Source: Anaerolineae bacterium (GTDB taxonomy: Bacteria; Chloroflexota; Anaerolineae; Aggregatilineales; Phototrophicaceae). From it: a stretch of DNA of 64,000 nt. The translations under genes were made by a program, and so were the position numbers. Within the stretch, counting starts at the first letter, position 1. The number at the start of each line of letters is the position of its first letter. This document shows, one piece after another, positions 53,834 through 62,494 of this stretch. A model generated the notes under the pieces. The model was not told the origin of the DNA. It saw nothing but the letters and a program-made list of their open reading frames with translations, and ran no database searches. The DNA is taken from contig JAJECX010000026.1 of NCBI GenBank assembly GCA_022821805.1, forward strand, positions 1-64,000, given 5' to 3'.

Positions 53834-56479
53834 TCAGTCGCCCAAACTCGCGATACGCTTGTCTAATTGCGCCTGCGCCGCTGTCAGATCGTCCAGCCGG
53901 TTCCGTTCGCGCTGTACGACATCCGGGCGGGCTCGCTCCACGAAATTCTGATTGGCAAGCATCTTCTTGGTTCTAGCCAATTGGTCTTCAATCTTTGCCT
54001 TTTCGGCAGCGAGACGCTGGCGCTCGGCGGCGATATCGATCATGCCTTCGAGCGGCAAGAAAAGCGACAGTTCGCCGACGACGATGTTGGCTGAATTTGC
54101 CGGCGCCGGCGCATCGGCCGGGATAAGCGTCAGCGTTTCGACATTGCAAAGCCGCCCTAAGATGTAGTCGTTGCGGGCGAGGTGATTCGCTATATCGTTG
54201 TCGCGGGCGATGGCGTCAATGCGTTTGCCCGGATCAACTTTGAAGTCTCCACGCGTATTCCGTATCTCGCGGACGATATCAAAATACGGGCGCATGCTCG
54301 CTTCGATTTCGTCGTTGATCAATTCAGTTTCGGCTTGGGGCCAATCGGCGATGATGAGCGCCTTGCCTTCGCGCGGGAGGAAGCGCCAGGCTTCTTCGGT
54401 TGCAAAGGGCATGAAAGGATGCAGCAGTCGCAGACAGCTGTCCTGCAGATGAACAAGCACGCGGCGAGTCGCTGTCTTCTCTTCATCGGTTCCTTGATAC
54501 AAAGCCTGTTTGCTGATCTCCAAGTAGAAGGGCGCGAACTCGTCCCACATGAAGGCGAGGATTTGGTTGCCGGCCTCGCCATATTGATTGATGTCAAAGA
54601 GATACTGCACGTTGGCGATCAGTCGATTCAGGCGGCTCAGAATCCAGCGCGAAGGCAGGTCCAGTTCATCCGCCGGCGGCAGGCCGAGCTCAAGCGCTCC
54701 ATCAATGTTCATATTGATAAACGAGGTCATCTGCCAGATTTTGTTGATGAAACGGAAGCTGTGGTCGAGGCGCGTCTCATCGAGGTGGCAGTCGTTGCCG
54801 GGCGTTCCGCTGGTGATCAGTGTGAAGCGCAGCGGATCGGCGCCGAGCTCGTCGACAACGGTTAGCGGATCGATGGCATTGCCCAGGGTCTTGGAAAACT
54901 TCACCCCGCCCTCGGCGCGCACCAAGCCATGCAGATAGACCGTGTGAAATGGCGGCGTATCGGTGAACCAGAGGCCCATCATAATCATGCGCGCGACCCA
55001 GAAGAATAAAATGTCGTGCCCGGTTTCCATCATCTGGGTGGGATAGTAGCGGCTCATATCAGCGGTTTCTTGGGGCCAACCCAAGGTGCTGAAGGGCCAG
55101 AGCCCACTGCTGAACCAAGTGTCGAGCACATCTTGCTCCATCACCCAGCCGTCACCGGGCGGCGCCTCAGAGCCGACGTAGATTTCGCCTTCGGGGTCGC
55201 CGTCTTTCTCGCGATACCAGGCGGGGATGCGATGCCCCCACCAGAGCTGGCGGCTGACGCACCAATCCTGAATGTTCTCCAGCCAGTGGAAGTAGACTTT
55301 CTCGAAGCGCTCGGGCACGATCTTGATGCGCCCGTCGCGAACTGCGGCGATCGCCTTATCCGCCAGTGGCTGGATGCGGACGTACCACTGCGTGCTCATC
55401 ATCGGTTCGACGACTTCACCGCCGCGTTGGCTGCGCGGAATGCGGGTGACGTAGGGTTCGGTTTTGATAGTCAAGCCGGCATCGTCCATATCGCGCCAGA
55501 GCTGTTCGCGGCAGACGTAGCGGTCCAAGCCAGCGTATTTGCCAGCGTTGGCGTTCATGCTGGCGTCTTTGTTGAGGATGTTCAGCAGTTCGAGGTTGTG
55601 TTTCTGCGCCAATTCATAGTCGCTGAAATCGTGGCCAGGCGTCACCTTCAACGCGCCGGCGCCGAATTCCATGTCGACATATTCGTCGCCGATGATGGGG
55701 ATCACGCGCCCAAGGATGGGCACGCAGGCGCGTTTGCCGATCAGATGACGGTAACGTTCATCGTCTGGATGCACGGCGACCGCGGTATCGCCGAGGATGG
55801 TTTCCGGGCGGGTGGTGGCGACGGGCAGATGCTCGCCCCCTTCAATTGGATAACGGAAATAGTAGAGCGTGACTTCTTCTTCGTTGGATTCGACCTCAAG
55901 GTCGGAGACAGCCGTCCGCAAACCGGGACTCCAATTGACCAGGCGGGGACCGCGGTAGATCAGTCCTTGTTCCCAGAGCGTGATGAACGCCTGAACGACG
56001 GCGCTGGACAAGCCATCATCCAAGGTGAAGCGTTCGCGATCCCAATCGCAGCTAGCGCCAAGCCGCCGCAATTGACGGATGATCGTGCCGCCTTGCTCTT
56101 CCTTCCATTGCCAGGTGCGGTGGAGGAATTCTTCGTAACCGACTTCTTCGCGGCTTGTCCCCTCATCGCGCAGCATCTTCTCAACTTGCAGCTGGGTGGC
56201 GATGCCGGCATGATCAGTTCCGGGCAGCCAAAGAGCGGCTTTTCCACGCATGCGCTCGTAGCGGATCATCAGGTCTTCCAGCGCAGTGAAGAGAGCGTGA
56301 CCGATGTGGAGGCTGCCAGTGACATTGGGCGGCGGCATGCTGATGACATAGGGCGCGGCGTCATCGGCGGCGGATTCGGGTTTGAACCAACCGTTTTCTT
56401 GCCACCAGTCATAGACGCGCGGTTCCACCTGGGCGAAGTCGAAATTGCGCGGCATGTTTTTTTCGGCAGTTGCTTTCAT
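53834..56479 (-). CDS. valS: valyl-tRNA synthetase
   Basis: This 881-residue class I synthetase has the HIGH motif in NVTGSLHIGHAL, the KMSKS variant KFSKTLGN, the CP1 editing domain, the anticodon-binding domain and a C-terminal coiled coil (from about 810). The ATG at 56479 has AGGAGG 7 bases upstream; the longer open frame runs through the T-box leader and is not coding. Expression is predicted to be induced by uncharged tRNA-Val through that leader. Confidence 0.96.
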   Translation of the reverse strand: MKATAEKNMPRNFDFAQVEPRVYDWWQENGWFKPESAADDAAPYVISMPPPNVTGSLHIGHALFTALEDLMIRYERMRGKAALWLPGTDHAGIATQLQVEKMLRDEGTSREEVGYEEFLHRTWQWKEEQGGTIIRQLRRLGASCDWDRERFTLDDGLSSAVVQAFITLWEQGLIYRGPRLVNWSPGLRTAVSDLEVESNEEEVTLYYFRYPIEGGEHLPVATTRPETILGDTAVAVHPDDERYRHLIGKRACVPILGRVIPIIGDEYVDMEFGAGALKVTPGHDFSDYELAQKHNLELLNILNKDASMNANAGKYAGLDRYVCREQLWRDMDDAGLTIKTEPYVTRIPRSQRGGEVVEPMMSTQWYVRIQPLADKAIAAVRDGRIKIVPERFEKVYFHWLENIQDWCVSRQLWWGHRIPAWYREKDGDPEGEIYVGSEAPPGDGWVMEQDVLDTWFSSGLWPFSTLGWPQETADMSRYYPTQMMETGHDILFFWVARMIMMGLWFTDTPPFHTVYLHGLVRAEGGVKFSKTLGNAIDPLTVVDELGADPLRFTLITSGTPGNDCHLDETRLDHSFRFINKIWQMTSFINMNIDGALELGLPPADELDLPSRWILSRLNRLIANVQYLFDINQYGEAGNQILAFMWDEFAPFYLEISKQALYQGTDEEKTATRRVLVHLQDSCLRLLHPFMPFATEEAWRFLPREGKALIIADWPQAETELINDEIEASMRPYFDIVREIRNTRGDFKVDPGKRIDAIARDNDIANHLARNDYILGRLCNVETLTLIPADAPAPANSANIVVGELSLFLPLEGMIDIAAERQRLAAEKAKIEDQLARTKKMLANQNFVERARPDVVQRERNRLDDLTAAQAQLDKRIASLGD

Positions 56480-56503
56480 CACTGGTCCTCCTGTCGCTAG
56501 AAC

Positions 56504-56539
56504 AAAAAAGCCCTTCATCCTACACAAGGACGAAAGGCT
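56504..56539 (-). terminator. T-box intrinsic terminator
   Basis: Arms AGCCTTTCGTCCT (56527-56539) and AGGATGAAGGGCT (56509-56521) pair over 13 base pairs with two G-T pairs, around loop TGTGT. Five to six T follow on the minus strand (56503-56508). Confidence 0.9.
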
Positions 56540-56795
56540 CTCTTCCGCGGTGCCACCTTGCTTCAGCGGACAGATATCCACTGCGCTCGAGACGCGATGA
56601 CGGACGTAAACCGGCCCGATTCTAGTAGCGGATGCGTTCTTTCGGGCAACTCCTGGGCGACCTTCGGCGATGGTTCACAAGCGGGCTCACAGCCTTTGGC
56701 CCACAGTCTCTGTTGGGAACAGAATCGCTTACTCTTCCCGATCGACGTTTTTCTCTATTCGGTTGTCTATTCGCCAACCCGCCAAACTAATGAAC
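56504..56795 (-). promoter_or_regulatory. T-box leader of valS (specifier GTC)
   Basis: Reading the minus strand from about 56795: stem I carries the S-turn AGTA (56730-56733) and on its return strand GAA-G-GTC (56659-56665), in which GTC is a valine specifier. The T-box motif GGTGGCACCGCGG lies at 56545-56557. An intrinsic terminator follows. When uncharged tRNA-Val binds, the antiterminator should form and valS be read. Confidence 0.93.
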
Positions 56796-56803
56796 GGGCG
56801 GTG

Positions 56804-56876
56804 AGCCACCCATGGGACTTGAACCCATAACCTATCGCTTACGAAGCGATCGCTCTGCCAATTGAGCTAGGGTGGC
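56804..56876 (-). tRNA. tRNA-Thr (anticodon CGT)
   Basis: The minus strand folds with acceptor stem GCCACCC/GGGTGGC, D-arm TAGCTCAATTGGC, anticodon stem ATCGC/GCGAT and loop TTCGTAA (anticodon CGT, reading ACG), and T-arm GGGTTCAAGTCCC. CCA is not encoded, and the discriminator base is T. It lies directly upstream of the valS T-box, on the same strand. Confidence 0.94.
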
Positions 56877-56892
56877 AATGCGAACAATGACA

Positions 56893-56921
56893 GTGTAGCA
56901 GTCGCAAGGACTTCATTCAAG
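56893..56921 (-). promoter_or_regulatory. candidate promoter of tRNA-Thr
   Basis: On the minus strand there is a -35 TTGAAT (56916-56921), a 17-base spacer and a -10 TACACT (56893-56898), about 17 bases before the tRNA. Transcription could continue into the T-box and valS. Confidence 0.5.
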
Positions 56922-57004
56922 GTTCAACAGAACACAAGCATGAGACGGAACAGGTTCTGCTATACTCGATAGAATCCAAGTGATCGTTGAAATCTGAATT
57001 CGAT

Positions 57005-58741
57005 ATGACCATTGAACTGCTGCCGGAAGAGGTGATTGGGCGGATCGCGGCGGGCGAAGCCATCGAGCGGCCGGCGTCGGCGGTTAAAGAACTGATTGAG
57101 AACGCGATAGATGCTGGCGCCACATCGGTTCATGTCGAGGTCGAGGCTGGCGGGCGGCGTTTGATTCGCGTGACAGATAATGGCGCCGGCATTCGCGCGG
57201 GCGAGATTCTACTGGCATTTAAGCGCCACGCCACTAGCAAGCTGCGGCGGGCGGAAGAATTGCGCGGAATCGCGACCTTGGGCTTTCGCGGAGAAGCGCT
57301 GGCGAGCATAGCGGCGGTAAGCCGCGCGACCATTGTCTCGCGGCACCGCGATGAACAGATGGGTGTTTCATTGAAGCTGAATGGCGGCGCTATTCAGAAT
57401 CAGCAAGGGGTGGGCGCGCCGGCTGGCACTGTTGTGAGCATATCGAACCTCTTCTTCAATACGCCGGCGCGCCTCGCTTTCATGAAGAGCGAGATAACCG
57501 AGAAGCGTCACATCCACTGGACGGTCGCGCGCTATGCCATGGCTTATCCCCAAATCGCGTTTGTCTTGCAACAGGATGGGCGAGAACGCCTGCGATCTTC
57601 CGGCAATGGCGAGCTGTCCGATGTCATTGGCAAGGCTTTCGGCCTCAATGCGTTCAAACACATGATCGCTGTAGAAGCGACGGAAGCGCGCCGCCCTAGC
57701 AAGCCGCAGGTCGAGATTGCTGGATATGTCTCCTTGCCGTCACTGCATAGAGCCAGCCGCGACCGGATCATGCTCTTCGTCAACGGGCGCTCGATTCAAG
57801 ACAGCGCGCTGAGCCACGCGGTGACGCAGGCCTATGAGGGACTGTTGAAAGCGGGCGCGTTTCCCTTCGCCGTCCTGCTGTTGACCATGCCGACAGACTT
57901 CGTTGATGTCAATGTGCATCCGACGAAAGCCGAGGTTCGGTTTCGCGATTCGCAGTTGGTATTCGTCGCGGTGCAGCGGGCTGTGCGGGAGACTCTTTTG
58001 GGCGCGACAGATGCCGAGCCGGCGGCCGACCTATGGATTGCCAGCGGCTTCAGTAATGAGCCGATCAGGTATCGGAATTCGCAGCCGCCATGGTTACAAA
58101 AGTCTGAAGCCGACTACTTCGACGATGAGAGGCTGAACAGCGTCCCGGAAAGTTCCGGCGCGCCTGCGCGACCGCGAACATTGCCGGTGCTTCGTGTAGT
58201 GGGGCAGATTGGCGCGGCTTATATCATTGCGGAGGGACCGGCGGGCTTGTATCTCGTCGACCAAAACGCGGCGCATGCGCGTGTGCTGTATCAGCAGCTG
58301 CTAGACGAATCAGCAAACGGCGGAATAGAAGGCGCGGATTTGCCAGAGAGTCAGACCGTATTGCTGTCGCCGGAAGACGCTGAACTGCTTGCGGAAACGG
58401 AGGAAATTTTCGCGCGGCTTCATTTTGAAATTGAAGTCTTTGGTCCGAACAGCTTCGTGATAAGGAAACTTCCCAAAATGGCTTCCCGATTGCCGGCAAC
58501 GGACTTATTGCCGCGGATGCTTGCGAGTTTGCGCCATTCAGCGAAGACAGCGGATAGCGCCGCCGCGGCGCTTGCGGATACGGCCGCCATTCGGAGCGGG
58601 CAGATCTTACAACAAGACGAAATGCAATCTCTGGTCGCCCATTTGGAGCGCTGTCCTGAGCCACTCGCATCGCCTAGTGGACGCAAAACGCTGATCCACC
58701 TTAGCCGCGAGCAATTGGCGGACGAGTTTCGGCGGCGCTAA
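57005..58741 (+). CDS. mutL: DNA mismatch repair protein MutL
   Basis: This 578-residue protein has the GHKL ATPase domain (about 1-330) with ELIENAIDAGA, DNGAGI and GFRGEALASI, then a linker and a C-terminal dimerisation domain. The endonuclease motif DQHA(x2)E(x4)E of most MutLs is altered here to DQNAAHARVLYQ (about residues 418-430), and the CPHGRP motif is replaced by CPEPLASPSGR. It may therefore lack nicking activity. The ATG at 57005 is the family start. A possible -10 TATACT lies at about 56961. It is convergent with the kinase gene, 3 bases apart. Confidence 0.93.
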   Translation: MTIELLPEEVIGRIAAGEAIERPASAVKELIENAIDAGATSVHVEVEAGGRRLIRVTDNGAGIRAGEILLAFKRHATSKLRRAEELRGIATLGFRGEALASIAAVSRATIVSRHRDEQMGVSLKLNGGAIQNQQGVGAPAGTVVSISNLFFNTPARLAFMKSEITEKRHIHWTVARYAMAYPQIAFVLQQDGRERLRSSGNGELSDVIGKAFGLNAFKHMIAVEATEARRPSKPQVEIAGYVSLPSLHRASRDRIMLFVNGRSIQDSALSHAVTQAYEGLLKAGAFPFAVLLLTMPTDFVDVNVHPTKAEVRFRDSQLVFVAVQRAVRETLLGATDAEPAADLWIASGFSNEPIRYRNSQPPWLQKSEADYFDDERLNSVPESSGAPARPRTLPVLRVVGQIGAAYIIAEGPAGLYLVDQNAAHARVLYQQLLDESANGGIEGADLPESQTVLLSPEDAELLAETEEIFARLHFEIEVFGPNSFVIRKLPKMASRLPATDLLPRMLASLRHSAKTADSAAAALADTAAIRSGQILQQDEMQSLVAHLERCPEPLASPSGRKTLIHLSREQLADEFRRR

Positions 58742-58744
58742 CTG

Positions 58745-59983
58745 CTAAAGCAGAGGAAAGACGCCGAGCAGGTAAAGCGGTACCAGACCAGCCACAGCTA
58801 GAAAAGCCAATATTACAAGGATGATGGTGACGATATCGGCGCCTTCGCCCTTGGCTTGCCGCTTGGGGACAAAGGGACCGGTATAACCGCCAGTCGATTC
58901 GACATTTATGGTGCCGTCCGCGTTGAGCAGTGGCTTCGTTCCGCCGGGCGCGGGTGGCGGTGCGGGGGCTGAGAGGCTTGATTGCGCCGCCTGGGCTGCT
59001 GTAGGCCGTGGCGCGATGGGAACGGGCGCGCGAGGCGCGGGCGGGACATAACTGGGCGTTTGCGCCGCAGCGGGACGAGACGGCGCGGCGGCCGGTTGCT
59101 GGCGTACTGCCGTTGGCGGCGCCAGCCGGCCCGCAGCAGTCGCTTGCGCCGAATGCCGGCCGCGCTCGCGAATCTCTTGCAGAATATGGCCCAACTGGTC
59201 GGCATGCTGGTAGCGATCGTTGGGCCGCTTGCTCATGACCTTGGCGATGATGTTGCTAAGGTCATTTGGCAAATCGGGATTGAATTCCTTCGCCTTGGGG
59301 ATTTCCCCCTGGATATGAGCGAGCGCCAATTCGCGCTGAGAGCTGCCGACATAGGGCAGGCGGCCGGTGAACATCTCAAATAAGACGATTCCGATCGAAT
59401 ACACATCGGAGGCGGGCGATGGTTTTTCGCCCTTTGCCTGCTCGGGCGCAAAGTAATGCGGGCTGCCCCAAACCACTTCGCTGCGCGTCTGCGGCATGGT
59501 GTCTGTGTAAGCTTGCGCGATGCCAAAATCGGTGACCTTAAGCACGCCTTCGCGATTTATGAGAATATTTTGCGGTTTGACATCGGCGTGCACGAGCTGC
59601 GAACGGTGCGCGAAACCGAGGCCGGCGCAAATCTGAATGCCGTAGTCCAGAGCCTTGTCGAGGGGCAAGCCGCCGCGAGCTTTGATCAGTTTCTTGAGAT
59701 CATTTCCCTCGATCATTTCCATGACGATGTAGTGGGTTGCGCCATCGCTGCCCACGTCATGAACGGTGACAATATTCGGGTGCGACATCATGGCGACGAA
59801 GCGCGCTTCCTGCTGGAATTTCTCGAGAAAGGCGGGCTCTTTGGTTAGATTGGGTCGCAGAATCTTCAAGGCGACGATACGGCCCAATTTGCGATCAAGG
59901 GCTCGGTATATGACGGACAAGCCGCCAGAGCCCTGTTGGGCGACTAGTTCATATCGTTGATTTAACAGCGTTTCTCCTGGCAT
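58745..59983 (-). CDS. membrane-anchored Ser/Thr protein kinase
   Basis: This 412-residue Hanks-type kinase has the Gly-rich loop GSGGLSVIY (about 18-26), invariant Lys in VALKIL, catalytic loop HADVKPQN (HAD replaces HRD) and DFG in VTDFGIA (about 145-152). A Pro/Ala-rich linker of about 110 residues leads to a single C-terminal transmembrane helix (about 385-408). No PASTA or other sensor domain follows. The missing Arg before the catalytic Asp makes it a non-RD kinase, so regulation by activation-loop phosphorylation may differ. Confidence 0.9.
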   Translation of the reverse strand: MPGETLLNQRYELVAQQGSGGLSVIYRALDRKLGRIVALKILRPNLTKEPAFLEKFQQEARFVAMMSHPNIVTVHDVGSDGATHYIVMEMIEGNDLKKLIKARGGLPLDKALDYGIQICAGLGFAHRSQLVHADVKPQNILINREGVLKVTDFGIAQAYTDTMPQTRSEVVWGSPHYFAPEQAKGEKPSPASDVYSIGIVLFEMFTGRLPYVGSSQRELALAHIQGEIPKAKEFNPDLPNDLSNIIAKVMSKRPNDRYQHADQLGHILQEIRERGRHSAQATAAGRLAPPTAVRQQPAAAPSRPAAAQTPSYVPPAPRAPVPIAPRPTAAQAAQSSLSAPAPPPAPGGTKPLLNADGTINVESTGGYTGPFVPKRQAKGEGADIVTIILVILAFLAVAGLVPLYLLGVFPLL

Positions 59984-59996
59984 CGCTTGACCTCAT

Positions 59997-61148
59997 TTAT
60001 GGCCGGGATATCGGATCGAAGAGTTGCTGAAATTCTCGCAAGGCGCTGCGGTCGGTCAAGCTGGCGATATAGTCGGCGACGACACGGTGCTTGGGTTCGT
60101 TCGTCAATTTGGCGCGATAGCTATCGGGCAGCTGGCGCGGCTCGCCAACGTAGCTGGAAAACAGAGCCTGGATGAAATGCTCGGCGCGCGTCTGCATTCG
60201 AACTATTCTAAAGTGGCGATACATGTAGTGATAGAGAAACTCCTTCAATTCGGCGTTGAATGTTTGCTGCTCGTCGCTATGACTGACGACCGGCCTCGGA
60301 TGGCGCTGCAAGTCCGAAGATTCGCCTGGACGCAAATCTCGGATCCGGCGCTCGCTTTCGTACAAGACATCATCGACCAGTTGACCAACCAATTCGCGGA
60401 TAATGTTGTGTCGGGACACATCGTCCAGGTCGCTACTCGACCAGTTCAGACGGTCGACGACGCGCTGCCATATCGCCAGTTCGCGCAATTGCGCGACGTG
60501 AATGAGACCAGACTGCAAGCCGTCGTCCAAATCGTGGGCGTTGTAGGCGAGCTCGTCGGCGACGTTTGCGATCTGCGCTTCGAGCCCGGGTCCCGTTTCC
60601 TCGGGAATTTCCCGAAAGGCGCTATGGTCATAGGCGGTTTCATGCTTGGCGATGCCTTCCAAAGTCTCTAGCGTCAGGTTCAATCCGTTCCACTTGGGAT
60701 AGCGATGTTCGAGCCTGGTGACTACGCGGTAGCTCTGGTGGTTGTGATTGAAGCCTCCGTGATCGCTCATCAGTTGGTTGAGCACATCTTCACCAGCGTG
60801 CCCAAAAGGCGGATGCCCCAAATCATGCGCCAGGCAAATCGCCTCGACGAGGTCTTCGTTGGCGCCAAGCGCGCGCGCCAAGGTACGGCCTATCTGCGCC
60901 ACTTCCAAGGTATGGGTGAGGCGCGTGCGATAATAATCGCCGGCATCGTTAACAAAGACTTGCGTCTTGTATTCAAGCAGCCGAAAGGCGGCCGAATGCA
61001 CGATGCGATCGCGATCGCGCTGAAAGGCGGTGCGGTATCGCGGTTCAGACTCGTGGTAAACCCGACCGCGCGAATGCCGGCTGAACAAGGCATAAGGGGC
61101 GAGCGATCGCAGCTCATTTTCTTCCAAATTCAGGCGAAGCGTATGCAT
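59997..61148 (-). CDS. dgt: dGTPase-like dNTP triphosphohydrolase
   Basis: This 383-residue HD-superfamily enzyme has RTAFQRDRDRIVHSAAFRLLEYKTQVF, the metal-binding His in THTLEVAQIGR and the HD pair in AICLAHDLGHPPFGHAGE. A later NVADELAYNAHDLDDGL contributes the last Asp. It hydrolyses dNTPs to deoxynucleosides and triphosphate, lowering dNTP pools. It follows the kinase-gene start by 13 bases on the same strand, so the two are probably co-transcribed. Confidence 0.93.
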   Translation of the reverse strand: MHTLRLNLEENELRSLAPYALFSRHSRGRVYHESEPRYRTAFQRDRDRIVHSAAFRLLEYKTQVFVNDAGDYYRTRLTHTLEVAQIGRTLARALGANEDLVEAICLAHDLGHPPFGHAGEDVLNQLMSDHGGFNHNHQSYRVVTRLEHRYPKWNGLNLTLETLEGIAKHETAYDHSAFREIPEETGPGLEAQIANVADELAYNAHDLDDGLQSGLIHVAQLRELAIWQRVVDRLNWSSSDLDDVSRHNIIRELVGQLVDDVLYESERRIRDLRPGESSDLQRHPRPVVSHSDEQQTFNAELKEFLYHYMYRHFRIVRMQTRAEHFIQALFSSYVGEPRQLPDSYRAKLTNEPKHRVVADYIASLTDRSALREFQQLFDPISRP

Positions 61149-61273
61149 AAGGTTTCCTCAACACCATTCTAGACGCGCTTGCTGAATACCGCATTGTTGA
61201 GGGCGTCGAATGGAATTGCAGTATACTTCGCATATAGCATGTTAGCGCGCAATAGCAGATGCCGAGGTCGAAT

Positions 61274-62119
61274 ATGCCTAATGTCATCGCCTTGTTGACT
61301 GATTTCGGACAGGAAGATATTTATGTCGGCACGATGAAGGCGGTGATCTTCAATATCTGTCCGGCGGCGCAGATCATTGATATTACACATGCGATTCAAC
61401 CACAGAACGTGCGTGAGGCTGCTTTCGCCTTGCTGAACAGCTACCATTATTTCCCGACCGGGACGACATTTTGCGTCGTTGTCGACCCCGGCGTGGGCAG
61501 CGACCGTCTTGCAATCGCTGTGAAGAGCCAGCCCTATCATTTTGTCGGACCGGACAACGGTGTTTTGAGCTATGCGCTGGCGCATCTTGGCGAGGAATAT
61601 GAGGCGGCTTCGTTGGAGAATCCGAAATTCCAGGCGGATATGATCAGCCACACCTTCCATGGTCGCGATATTTTTGCGCCAGCGGCCGCGCATCTGTCGC
61701 TGTGGCCCGAGGTGTTTCCCTCGATGGGCAGCGAGCTGCGTTCGATCGTCAGCTTTCCCGTGCCGGAATTAAGCTACGCGCGCCAGCGGTTAATCGGCGA
61801 GGTGATGCATATCGATCATTTCGGCAATATAGCGACCAGCATTGGCGCCTTGCGATGGCAAAGCGATACGGTACTACAGCTATCGGCCGAATGGAGCTGT
61901 GAGATTCCGCCCCTTCAGTTCCTGGCGAGCGAGACCAACGTGACCATACACAGCCATACGGTGCACGGCGTCTCGCACGCCTACCATGAAGTGACGCCGG
62001 GCGAGATCTTGGCGCAGATTGACAGCAATGGTTTTCTGGAAATCGGCGCCAACCAGGATGATGCGGCCGATCGGCTGGATGTGCAATTGGGCGACAAGGT
62101 CATGCTGCGTCTGATGTGA
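61274..62119 (+). CDS. SAM hydroxide adenosyltransferase (DUF62)
   Basis: This protein of about 281 residues is the SAM hydroxide adenosyltransferase family, which uses water-derived hydroxide to split S-adenosylmethionine into adenosine and methionine; the halogenases are relatives. Landmarks are VIALLTDFGQEDIYVGTMKAVI at the start, VVDPGVGSDR, FVGPDNGVLSYAL, HTFHGRDIFAPAAAHL and HIDHFGNIATSIGAL. The ATG at 61274 has CGAGG upstream; a start at 61259 would add five residues. It is divergent from dgt. Confidence 0.92.
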   Translation: MPNVIALLTDFGQEDIYVGTMKAVIFNICPAAQIIDITHAIQPQNVREAAFALLNSYHYFPTGTTFCVVVDPGVGSDRLAIAVKSQPYHFVGPDNGVLSYALAHLGEEYEAASLENPKFQADMISHTFHGRDIFAPAAAHLSLWPEVFPSMGSELRSIVSFPVPELSYARQRLIGEVMHIDHFGNIATSIGALRWQSDTVLQLSAEWSCEIPPLQFLASETNVTIHSHTVHGVSHAYHEVTPGEILAQIDSNGFLEIGANQDDAADRLDVQLGDKVMLRLM

Positions 62120-62494
62120 CTGAACGGGACCAGCAGGCTGCTTCGCGAATATTTGACAGAGCGCGGCGTATGTGTTCAAATCAATCAGCAACTGTGTTGC
62201 TTTGGAATAATGCGTTTGCGAAGTCTCTTGTTTTCAGCGCAAAAGAGCAGATGGTCTGCGCGGGTCCACAAGCGAATCCCCAATAGTTGGTGTCCTGTAG
62301 AGTCGTAAGCGGAATCGCGGCTGACAGCAGAGATTGCTAAAGGTAAGCTGCGGAAGCTAATGGACAGGTAAGATGAAAGGAGATATATGGAAGAAATATT
62401 GGCAAGTTAAGGGCGGGGCGGACCAGCGTCTAGCTGGGCGCAAGCCTCGTGCTGCATCGATTTTCGATCATATTTGAAGTAAGGAGAACAAGCA
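62120..62494 (+). promoter_or_regulatory. upstream region of the sugar ABC operon, with candidate promoter and operator
   Basis: No confident gene lies in these 375 bases. A perfect -35 TTGACA (62153-62158) stands 17 bases before a weak -10 TCAAAT (62176-62181). A perfect inverted repeat AGCAAC-tgt-GTTGCT (62187-62201) falls at the expected transcript start and could bind a repressor. A 34-codon open frame (62373-62477, MKGDIWKKYW) and inside it a 7-codon frame with strong AAAGGAG are seen, but neither has other support. TAAGGAGA precedes the next gene. Confidence 0.4.

Noticed and set aside
55016..56500. 494-codon open frame on the plus strand
   Set aside because: It is antisense to valS; the frame is an artefact of GC-rich codon use.
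56480..56581. N-terminal extension of valS
   Set aside because: It would translate the T-box terminator and antiterminator; the ATG at 56479 has an ideal ribosome site.
62373..62477. 34-codon open frame before the sugar-binding gene
   Set aside because: No supporting similarity, and it is common for leaders of this length to contain such frames; noted only in the region entry.
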